Positions 1 through 64,000 of a stretch of DNA of 64,000 nt are shown here, piece after piece. The notes under the pieces are model-generated. The model saw only the letters and a program-made list of their open reading frames with translations. It ran no database searches and had not been told where the DNA came from. Source of the stretch: Streptomyces sp. DH-12 (GTDB lineage Bacteria; Actinomycetota; Actinomycetes; Streptomycetales; Streptomycetaceae); the NCBI RefSeq assembly GCF_002899455.1, contig NZ_PPFB01000001.1, forward strand, positions 62,001-126,000, written 5' to 3'. A program made the translations under genes and the position numbers. Numbering within the stretch: the first letter of the stretch is position 1; each line of letters opens with the position of its first letter.

Positions 1-1
1 C

Positions 2-3000
2 CTCGCGGCCCTCGCCGAAGGCCGCCCCGCACCGGGCCTCGTACGCGGCCGGGCCCGGGGCCGCGACCTGGCCTTCCTGCTCCCCGGACAGGGCAGCCAG
101 CGCCTCGGCGCCGGACGCGGGCTGCACGCCGCCCACCCGGCCTTCGCCGACGCCTTCGACGCGGTCACCGCCGCCCTCGACCCGCACCTCGACACCCCCG
201 TGCGCGACGTCCTGTGGGCCGACGAATCCGCCCCCGGAGCTGCGCTGCTCGACCGTACCGACCACACACAGGCCGCCCTTTTCGCCCTGGAGGTCGCCCT
301 CTTCCGGCTGATCGAGGCGGAAGGCGTCCGGCCCGGTCTCCTCATCGGCCACTCCGTGGGCGAGGTCGCCGCCGCCCACCTCGCCGGGGTGCTCTCGCTG
401 CCGGACGCCTGCGCCCTGGTCGCGGCCCGCGGCCGGCTCATGCACTCCGCCCCCGGCGACGGCGCCATGCTCGCGGTGGAGGCCACCGAGGAGGAGGTCG
501 CCCCGCTCGTCGCCGCCGAGCCCGCCCGCCTCTCCGTCGCCGCCCTCAACGGCCCGCGCGCCACCGTCCTCTCCGGTCACCGCCAGGCGGTCGAGGAACA
601 GGCGGCCCACTGGGCGGCCCGGGGGCGGCGGACCCGCCTGCTGCGCGTCTCGCACGGCTTCCACTCGCCGCAGATGGACCCGGTGCTCGACGCCTTCCGC
701 GAAGTGGTCCGCGAACTCGACTTCGCCGAGCCCCGCATCCCCGTCGTCTCGAACGTCACCGGCGACCTCGCCGACCCCGCCCTGCTGCGCTCCCCGGAGT
801 ACTGGGTCACCCACATCCGCGCCACCGTCCGCTTCCACGACGGTGTGCGCGCCGCCCTGCGCCACGGCGTCGGCACCTTCCTCGAACTCGGAGCCGGAAC
901 CGTCCTGTCCGCCATGGCCCAGGAGTGCGTCCCCGAGCCCGGCTCCGCCTCCGGGGCCCACCGCCCGGTCTTCGTCCCCGCCCTCACCGGCGCCACCGAC
1001 GAGCAGGACTCCTACGCCAAGGCCCGCGCCCTCCTCCACGCCCACGGCCACCCGGCGGACCCCGAAGCCCTCTACGGTCCCGGCCCCCATCCCCGCACCG
1101 ACCTGCCCACCTACCCGTTCGAGAGGACCCGCCACTGGCTCACCGGGTCCGTCCCGGCCGCCGACGCCGCCACCACCACCGGTCTCCGGCCCACCGGCCA
1201 CCCCTTCCTCGGCTCCGCGATCCGCCTCGCCGACGGCGGCACCCTCCTCTCCGGCCTCCTGCGCACCGCCGACCACCCCTGGCTGGCCGACCACCGGATC
1301 GCCGACCGGACCGTCGTCCCCGGCACCGCCCTCCTGGAGGCGGTCCTGCACGCCGGAGCCCTGACCGGCTGCCGGCATCTGGAGGAACTCACCCTGGAGA
1401 CACCCCTGGTCCTCCCCGAGGAGGCCTCGGAAGGGGTACGCCTCCAGCTCACCGCTGCCGCCCCCGACCGGGACGGCCACCGGACCGTGACCCTCCACTC
1501 CCGGCCCGCCGCCGACGGGGACGCCACGGACGGGCAGGAGGAGACCGGGTGGACCCGGCACGCCGTCGGCCGGCTCACGACCACCGCCCCGGACGACCCG
1601 GCCGCCCCCGCCACCCGGCCGCCCGCCGACGCCCACCCCCTCGACCTCACCGCCCTCTACCGGCGCTTCACCGCCAACGGCCTCGACTACGGCCCCGCCT
1701 TCCACGGCCTGCGCGCCGCCTGGCGCCACGGCGACACCCTGTACGCGGAGCTCCGTGCACCCGAAGCGGCCGACGCCCCGCGACCCGGCTCCGGCTTCAC
1801 CCTCCACCCGGCCCTCCTCGACGCCGCCCTCCACCCGGTCGGCCTCGGCACGCTGGACGGCGACACCGGCACCGGGCTGCTCCCCTTCTCCTTCACCGGC
1901 GTCCGCTTGTACGCGGCCGAGCCGGGCCCCCTGCACGTACGGATCGACCCCTCGGGCCCCGCCACAGTCGCCGTCCACCTCGCGGACGCCGCGGGCCGGA
2001 CCGTCGCCGCCCTCGACGCCCTGGCCCTGCGCCCGCTCGCCGCCGACCGCGTCCGCGCGGCGGGCCGCGCCCCGGACCACGGACTCCACCGGCTGGAATG
2101 GGCCCCGGCCCCGCACCGGCCGCACACCGCCGCCGGCGCCGCCGGCACCGGTACGGACATCGCCGTCGTCGGAGCCTCCCTCGCTCCGGCCCTCGACGTC
2201 CCCGCCCACCCCGACCTGGCCTCCCTGCTCGCCACGGCCGACGCGGCCGCGCCCCGCACGGTCCTCGCCCACTTCCCGCCGACGGCACCCGAGGACGCCC
2301 ACGTCGACGGCCTGCACCGCACGGCCGCCGCCGGGCTCACCCTCGTCCAGGAGTTCCTGCGCCACGAGGCGCTCGACGGCAGCCGCCTGATCGTCCTCAC
2401 CCGGGGCGCCCTCGCCACGGCTCCCGGCGCCCCCGTCACCGACCTGGCCGGCGCCGCTCTGTGGGGCCTGCTCCGCTCCGCCCAGAGCGAGCACCCGGGC
2501 CGGTTCGTCCTCGTCGACGCACCCCTCGGCACCGACCTGTCCGTCCTGCCCGGCCTGATCCACGCCGCCGCCACCGAACCACAGCTCGCCCTGCGCGACG
2601 GCGCCCTCCTCGTGCCCCGCCTCACCCGGACGGCGGCCCCGGACGGCACCGCCGGGCCCGACGCCCAGCCGCCGCGCGGCGGCCCCGGCCTCCAGCGCGT
2701 CGAGCAGCCGCACCGCCCGCTCGACCCCGACGGAACCGTCCTCGTCACCGGCGCAAGCGGCACCCTCGGCGGGCTCTTCGCCCGCCACCTCGCCGCCGCC
2801 CACGGCGCCCGCCGCCTGCTGCTCGTCAGCCGCAGGGGAGCCACCGCCCCGGGCAGCGACCTGCTGCGAGCCGACCTCGAACAGCTCGGCGCCCACGTGG
2901 AGTTCGCCGCCGGAGACGTCGCCGACCGGGAATGGCTCGCCGCCCTGATCGACACCGTCCCCGCCGCCCGCCCGCTCACCGCCGTCGTCCACGCCGCCGG

Positions 3001-4135
3001 TGTCCTCGACGACGGCGTCCTGACCGCCCTCACCCCCGAACGCCTCGCCACCGTCCTGCGCCCCAAGGCCGACGCGGCCCTCCACCTCCACCACCTCACC
3101 CGCGACCACGACCTGGCCGCCTTCGTCCTCTTCTCCGCCGCCGCAGGCACCCTCGGCACCGCCGGACAGGCCAACTACGCCGCCGCCAACGTCCTGGTCG
3201 ACGCCCTCGCCCAGCACCGCCGCGCCCAGGGCCTGCCCGCCCTCTCCCTCGCCTGGGGACTGTGGGCGCAGAGCAGCACCATGACCGCCCACCTCGACGA
3301 GGGAGCCGTCACCCGCCTCGCCCGGCTCGGCGTGCGCCCCCTCGGCACCGAGGCCGGACTCGCCCTCTTCGACGCCGCCCTCGCCACCGGCCCCCACGCC
3401 GACCCGCTCCACGTCCCCGCCGCCCTGGACCCGGGTGCGCTGCGCGGGCCGGCCGGCGCCCCGGCGATCCTCCGCGCCCTCGCACCCGTACCACCGCGCC
3501 GCCCCGCCGCCCCCGGCGCGACCACGGCACCGGGAAGCACCGCACCGGGAAGCACCGCACCGGGAAGCACCGCACCGGAGGCCGACAGCTACGCCGACCG
3601 GCTCGCCCGCCTCCACGGCGAAGCCCGCGCACAGGAACTCCTCACCCTCGTCCGCACCCACGTCGCCGAGGTGCTGGGCCACCCCGACGCCACGGCCGTC
3701 GACCCGGAAGCCGCCTTCAAGGAGCTGGGATTCGACTCCCTCGCCTCTGTGGAACTGCGCAACCGGCTCGGCGACGCCACCGGCCGACGCCTGCCCACCA
3801 CCCTCGTCTTCGACTTCCCCACGCCCGCGCTCATCGCCCGCCACCTGGACGAGAACCTGCCCGGCGCGGCAACCCCCGAGGCGCCCGCGCCACCCGGCGC
3901 CCCCCTCACCGAGGACGGCTTCGACCGGCTCTGGGCCCAGCTCAGCGCGTCCCGGCACTCGGAGACGGAGTGGCCCCGGGCACGCGAACACCTCCGCGCC
4001 CTTCTCGCCGCTCCCGCGCAGGACCGCCCCGGCGCCCCCGCGGCTGCCGTGGCCCCCGAGCTCCCCGACGACCAGCTCGACACCGTCACGGACGAGGAAC
4101 TCTTCGACCTGATCGACAAGGAGTTCGGCGACTGA
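2..4135 (+). CDS. Modular type I PKS, C-terminal part (AT-DH-KR-ACP)
   Basis: Final module of a polyketide synthase whose start and KS lie upstream; the frame is open from base 2 and the window begins in the KS-AT linker. AT (about 68-1000) has PGQGSQ, GHSVGE (Ser codon 353-355) and HGFH (653-664), a variant of the malonyl-type HAFH. DH (about 1199-2040) has its His at 1292-1294, but HxxxGxxxxP reads HRIADRTVVP, with Asp for Gly; the second catalytic residue, Asp, is at 1820-1822 in LLDAALH. KR (about 2737-3330) has TGASGTLG, the LDD motif of B-type KRs and NYAAAN, but Ala where the catalytic Ser is expected (FSAAAG). ACP has LGFDSL (Ser 3737-3739). A short APGST repeat links KR to ACP. The C-terminus (DEELFDLIDKEFGD) resembles a class 1a docking tail and probably meets the next protein. 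Predicted step: malonyl extension, reduction and dehydration to an alkene if the DH works. Extender and stereochemistry are inferred from motifs. Confidence 0.96.
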   Translation, partial: LAALAEGRPAPGLVRGRARGRDLAFLLPGQGSQRLGAGRGLHAAHPAFADAFDAVTAALDPHLDTPVRDVLWADESAPGAALLDRTDHTQAALFALEVALFRLIEAEGVRPGLLIGHSVGEVAAAHLAGVLSLPDACALVAARGRLMHSAPGDGAMLAVEATEEEVAPLVAAEPARLSVAALNGPRATVLSGHRQAVEEQAAHWAARGRRTRLLRVSHGFHSPQMDPVLDAFREVVRELDFAEPRIPVVSNVTGDLADPALLRSPEYWVTHIRATVRFHDGVRAALRHGVGTFLELGAGTVLSAMAQECVPEPGSASGAHRPVFVPALTGATDEQDSYAKARALLHAHGHPADPEALYGPGPHPRTDLPTYPFERTRHWLTGSVPAADAATTTGLRPTGHPFLGSAIRLADGGTLLSGLLRTADHPWLADHRIADRTVVPGTALLEAVLHAGALTGCRHLEELTLETPLVLPEEASEGVRLQLTAAAPDRDGHRTVTLHSRPAADGDATDGQEETGWTRHAVGRLTTTAPDDPAAPATRPPADAHPLDLTALYRRFTANGLDYGPAFHGLRAAWRHGDTLYAELRAPEAADAPRPGSGFTLHPALLDAALHPVGLGTLDGDTGTGLLPFSFTGVRLYAAEPGPLHVRIDPSGPATVAVHLADAAGRTVAALDALALRPLAADRVRAAGRAPDHGLHRLEWAPAPHRPHTAAGAAGTGTDIAVVGASLAPALDVPAHPDLASLLATADAAAPRTVLAHFPPTAPEDAHVDGLHRTAAAGLTLVQEFLRHEALDGSRLIVLTRGALATAPGAPVTDLAGAALWGLLRSAQSEHPGRFVLVDAPLGTDLSVLPGLIHAAATEPQLALRDGALLVPRLTRTAAPDGTAGPDAQPPRGGPGLQRVEQPHRPLDPDGTVLVTGASGTLGGLFARHLAAAHGARRLLLVSRRGATAPGSDLLRADLEQLGAHVEFAAGDVADREWLAALIDTVPAARPLTAVVHAAGVLDDGVLTALTPERLATVLRPKADAALHLHHLTRDHDLAAFVLFSAAAGTLGTAGQANYAAANVLVDALAQHRRAQGLPALSLAWGLWAQSSTMTAHLDEGAVTRLARLGVRPLGTEAGLALFDAALATGPHADPLHVPAALDPGALRGPAGAPAILRALAPVPPRRPAAPGATTAPGSTAPGSTAPGSTAPEADSYADRLARLHGEARAQELLTLVRTHVAEVLGHPDATAVDPEAAFKELGFDSLASVELRNRLGDATGRRLPTTLVFDFPTPALIARHLDENLPGAATPEAPAPPGAPLTEDGFDRLWAQLSASRHSETEWPRAREHLRALLAAPAQDRPGAPAAAVAPELPDDQLDTVTDEELFDLIDKEFGD
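3527..3578 (+). repeat. 15-bp tandem repeat in KR-ACP linker
   Basis: Three exact copies of a 15-bp unit (gcaccgggaagcacc) at 3527-3541, 3542-3556 and 3557-3571, followed by a partial fourth. In frame they encode APGST three times between KR and ACP. Linkers tolerate such length change, so this is probably slippage without functional consequence. Confidence 0.9.
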
Positions 4136-4197
4136 TGGAACGCAACGCTCCCGCCCCTCGACCGGTCCCGGACCCCCGAACAGCCTGCGGCAGGTGA
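4135..4197 (+). other. Possible 20-codon coupling ORF between PKS genes 1 and 2
   Basis: An ATG overlaps the stop of the upstream PKS gene (TGATG at 4133-4137) and opens a 20-codon frame ending at TGA 4195-4197, inside the ribosome site of the next PKS and 5 bases before its ATG. No recognisable product. It could keep ribosomes moving across the gap. It could also be chance in GC-rich DNA. Confidence 0.25.
4192..4197 (+). promoter_or_regulatory. Ribosome binding site for PKS gene 2
   Basis: AGGTGA lies 5 bases before the ATG at 4203. It favours that ATG over the in-frame GTG at 4194, which overlaps this site and would have no good site of its own. Confidence 0.7.
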
Positions 4198-4202
4198 CAC
4201 CC

Positions 4203-18323
<14,121 letters not shown>

Positions 18324-18458
18324 CATGCCTGTGACGCAGCGGACGGGGCGCACGCCGACATGCGTCACTGGAGGCGTGCCGCGCGACACCGGGTGCGCGG
18401 CGCCGCATCCGGCTACGTACACCGGTCCGGGGACAGCGACCGCGCCCGAACCGTACGA

Positions 18459-18521
18459 GACCACGTCCGGGAGGTGGCCGATCACGTCCGGGAGGGACGC
18501 GATCACGCCCCGGACGCACCA
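18459..18521 (+). repeat. Three imperfect 21-bp tandem units
   Basis: Units start at 18459, 18480 and 18501. The first two share GAyCACGTCCGGGAGG; the third is diverged (GATCACGCCCCGGA). The position just upstream of a PKS start makes a protein-binding site conceivable. No known operator is recognised. Confidence 0.6.
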
Positions 18522-18559
18522 GACGCGAGTGGACACCGCCGATGCGAGCGGTCCTGAAT

Positions 18560-18566
18560 GGGGGAG
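18560..18566 (+). promoter_or_regulatory. Ribosome binding site for PKS gene 3
   Basis: GGGGGAG ends about 5 bases before GTG 18572. It supports that GTG over the upstream in-frame ATG at 18542, which has no comparable site. Confidence 0.75.
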
Positions 18567-18571
18567 TTCCC

Positions 18572-38424
<19,853 letters not shown>

Positions 38425-38425
<1 letters not shown>

Positions 38426-38450
38426 TGGCTTTCGACAAGTGGAGCACATG

Positions 38451-38451
<1 letters not shown>
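38425..38451 (+). other. Possible 8-codon coupling ORF between PKS genes 3 and 4
   Basis: ATG overlaps the stop of gene 3 (TGATG at 38423-38427), encodes MAFDKWST and stops at TGA 38449-38451, which itself overlaps the start of gene 4 (ATGATG at 38448-38453). The tight end-to-start-to-end arrangement would suit translational coupling. No function is claimed for the peptide. Confidence 0.35.
38441..38444 (+). promoter_or_regulatory. Ribosome binding site for PKS gene 4
   Basis: GGAG sits 6 bases before ATG 38451 and only 3 before ATG 38448, so 38451 is the better start. The open frame extends upstream into gene 3 but that part is out-of-frame noise. Confidence 0.7.
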
Positions 38452-55262
<16,811 letters not shown>

Positions 55263-55353
55263 CCGGCCGGGGGCCCCGGGCCTCCGACCCCGGGCCTCCG
55301 GCCGCCCCCGGCTCCTGCGACCGATTCCCCGAAGCGTGTGAGGGTGCGACGAC
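55263..55353 (+). other. 91-bp gap between PKS genes 4 and 5
   Basis: Contains a 13-bp direct repeat (CCCCGGGCCTCCG at 55274-55286 and 55288-55300) and an 8-bp inverted repeat (GCCGGGGG at 55266-55273, CCCCCGGC at 55305-55312). A GTG frame overlapping the gene 4 stop runs 55255-55341 and ends at the ribosome site of gene 5. No promoter or T-rich terminator is seen. Confidence 0.6.
55340..55344 (+). promoter_or_regulatory. Ribosome binding site for PKS gene 5
   Basis: GAGGG lies 9 bases before ATG 55354, at the long end of normal spacing. The start is supported by the docking helix that follows at once. Confidence 0.6.
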
Positions 55354-62712
<7,359 letters not shown>

Positions 62713-62739
62713 CCCCTGGCCTCCGCCGACGACCGACCT

Positions 62740-62745
62740 GGAGAG
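62740..62745 (+). promoter_or_regulatory. Ribosome binding site for PKS gene 6
   Basis: GGAGAG lies 6 bases before ATG 62752 and supports that start over the internal GTG at 62818, which has no such site. Confidence 0.75.
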
Positions 62746-62751
62746 AAACCG

Positions 62752-64000
62752 ATGCCGAACCCGAACGCCCACGCGACCGACGGCGCGCAGCCGCCCGCCA
62801 CCCCGCGCCCGGCTGCGGTGACCGGCGCCGGGCCCGCCACCGAGCAGAAACTGCGCCACTTCCTCAAGCGCACCACGGCGGAGCTGGAGGAGGCGCACCG
62901 GCGCCTGCGCGCGGTCGAGGCGAGAAGCGCCGAGCCCCTGGCGATCGTCGGCATCGGCTGCCGCTTCCCTGGCGGCGCCCGCTCCCCGGAGGACCTCTGG
63001 GACCTGGTGGCCTCCGGCCGCGACGCCCTTTCCGACCTGCCCGCCGACCGCGGCTGGGACATCGAGGGGCTCTACGATCCCGACGGCCGGCGCGAAGGCA
63101 CCTTCTACGCCCGCCAAGGCGGGTTCATCTACGACGCGGGCGAGTTCGACCCGGCCTTCTTCGGGATCTCGCCGCGCGAGGCGCTGGCGATGGACCCGCA
63201 GCAGCGGCTGCTCCTGGAGACCTCCTGGGAGGCGATCGAACGCGCCGGTATCGACCCGCACAGCCTGCGCGGCAGCCGCACCGGCGTCTTCGTCGGCACC
63301 AACGGGCAGGACTACACCACCCTCGTCGTCGGCGCCGACGCGGCCGTCGACGGCCACCTCCTCACCGGCAACGCCGCCAGCGTCGTCTCCGGCCGTGTCG
63401 CCTACACCCTCGGCCTCGAAGGCCCCACCCTCACCGTCGACACCGCCTGCTCCGCCTCGTTGGTTTCCCTCCACCTGGCGGCGCAGGCGCTGCGGCAGGG
63501 GGAATGCGACCTGGCGCTGGCGGGCGGCGCCACCGTGATGTCCACGCCCGCCCTCTTCATCGAGTTCAGCCGGCAGCGCGGCATGTCCGGGGACGGCCGC
63601 TGCAAGGCATTCGCCGCCGCGGCCGACGGCACCGGCTGGGGCGAGGGCGCCGGGATGCTCGTCCTGGAGAGACTTTCGGACGCCCGCCGCAACGGTCACG
63701 AGGTGCTGGCGGTCATCCGGGGGAGCGCGATCAACCAGGATGGCGCCTCCAACGGTCTGACCGCCCCGAACGGCCCGGCCCAGCAGCGCGTCATTCTCCA
63801 GGCCCTCGCCAACGCCCGCCTCGCTCCCTCGGACGTGGACGCGGTGGAGGCGCACGGCACCGGCACCACTCTGGGTGACCCGATCGAGGCGCAGGCGCTC
63901 CTCGCCACCTACGGGCAGAACCGTCCCGAGGACCGGCCGTTGTGGCTCGGCTCAGTCAAGTCGAACATCGGGCACACCCAGGCCGCCGCCGGTGTCGCCG
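62752..64000 (+). CDS. Modular type I PKS, N-terminal part (docking helix and KS)
   Basis: Beginning of another PKS; the frame is open to the window end. About 30 Pro/Ala-rich residues precede a class 1a docking helix ([15 protein letters not shown]), a longer leader than on the other PKSs here. The KS starts at about 62932: [17 protein letters not shown], active site DTACSAS (Cys 63448-63450, Ala where the others have Ser), EAHGTGT (His 63853-63855) and NIGHTQ close to the edge. All three catalytic residues are present, so it should be a condensing KS, not a decarboxylating loading KS. The start is ATG 62752 with GGAGAG. The gap to gene 5 is 39 bases, and the docking helix type matches the C-terminal tail of gene 5, so it probably takes the chain from there. 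Nothing can be said of its AT or reductive domains. Confidence 0.95.
   Translation, partial: MPNPNAHATDGAQPPATPRPAAVTGAGPATEQKLRHFLKRTTAELEEAHRRLRAVEARSAEPLAIVGIGCRFPGGARSPEDLWDLVASGRDALSDLPADRGWDIEGLYDPDGRREGTFYARQGGFIYDAGEFDPAFFGISPREALAMDPQQRLLLETSWEAIERAGIDPHSLRGSRTGVFVGTNGQDYTTLVVGADAAVDGHLLTGNAASVVSGRVAYTLGLEGPTLTVDTACSASLVSLHLAAQALRQGECDLALAGGATVMSTPALFIEFSRQRGMSGDGRCKAFAAAADGTGWGEGAGMLVLERLSDARRNGHEVLAVIRGSAINQDGASNGLTAPNGPAQQRVILQALANARLAPSDVDAVEAHGTGTTLGDPIEAQALLATYGQNRPEDRPLWLGSVKSNIGHTQAAAGVA

Larger units (their letters stand above)
18324..18571 (+). other. 248-bp gap between PKS genes 2 and 3
   Basis: The longest stretch without an assigned gene. It holds a possible hairpin at 18376-18404 (7 strict pairs, about 9 with a G-T pair, no T run), three imperfect 21-bp tandem units at 18459-18521, an 85-codon open frame across almost the whole gap, and the ribosome site of gene 3. 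No convincing -10/-35 pair was seen. It is the most likely place for an internal promoter in this operon, but that is only inference. Confidence 0.6.

Noticed and set aside
214..4197. Long + strand frame of 1327 codons overlapping gene 1
   Set aside because: Arg/Pro-rich frameshift shadow. Only its last 20 codons (4135-4197) are of interest as a possible coupling ORF.
4194..4202. GTG 4194 as start of gene 2
   Set aside because: It overlaps the AGGTGA site that serves ATG 4203 and lacks a site of its own.
18376..18404. Hairpin after gene 2 as a terminator
   Set aside because: Short stem, 10-base loop and no T run; such hairpins are common by chance at this GC content.
18459..18521. Tandem units as a CRISPR array
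   Set aside because: The units abut without spacers, are imperfect, and no cas genes are near.
18542..18571. ATG 18542 as start of gene 3
   Set aside because: No ribosome site upstream; GGGGGAG before GTG 18572 and the docking-helix position fit better.
63440..63460. Gene 6 KS (DTACSAS) as a decarboxylating loading KS
   Set aside because: The catalytic Cys is present, not Gln, and a docking helix precedes it, so it is an extension KS.

Overview
The window is a continuous stretch of a very large modular type I polyketide synthase (PKS) locus from a very high-GC actinomycete, most likely Streptomyces or a close relative. The grounds are the GC bias in third codon positions, GTG/ATG starts behind GGAG-like ribosome sites, and the typical cis-AT modular domain order. 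All genes are on the + strand. Both ends are cut inside PKS genes. No loading module, thioesterase, tailoring, transport or regulatory gene is visible, so the start, end and decoration of the product lie outside.

Layout: (1) 2-4135, the end of a PKS (AT-DH-KR-ACP); (2) 4203-18323, three KS-AT-KR-ACP modules, all malonyl type; (3) 18572-38425, four modules alternating KS-AT(methylmalonyl)-DH-KR-ACP and KS-AT(malonyl)-KR-ACP; (4) 38451-55262, three methylmalonyl modules (DH-KR, KR, DH-ER-KR); (5) 55354-62712, one complete KS-AT-KR-ACP module and one broken module in which the KS is cut just after its active-site cysteine and joined in frame to the post-AT linker; (6) 62752-end, the docking helix and part of the KS of the next PKS. 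Gaps are 25-91 bp except for 248 bp before gene 3, with no convincing terminator, so one long operon is likely.

If modules act in gene order, the encoded chain segment is: alkene, three successive hydroxyls on unbranched two-carbon units, C-methyl alkene, hydroxyl, C-methyl alkene, hydroxyl, C-methyl alkene, hydroxyl on a methyl-branched unit, fully reduced methyl-branched unit, hydroxyl, then the uncertain broken module. This suits a large polyol macrolide or related polyketide. I do not recognise the specific compound.

The most notable features are the KS/AT deletion in gene 5, a ketoreductase that looks like a natural A-type/B-type chimera, and long near-identical DNA tracts shared between modules with a codon style different from their surroundings. 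The last two point to recent recombination or gene conversion inside the assembly line.
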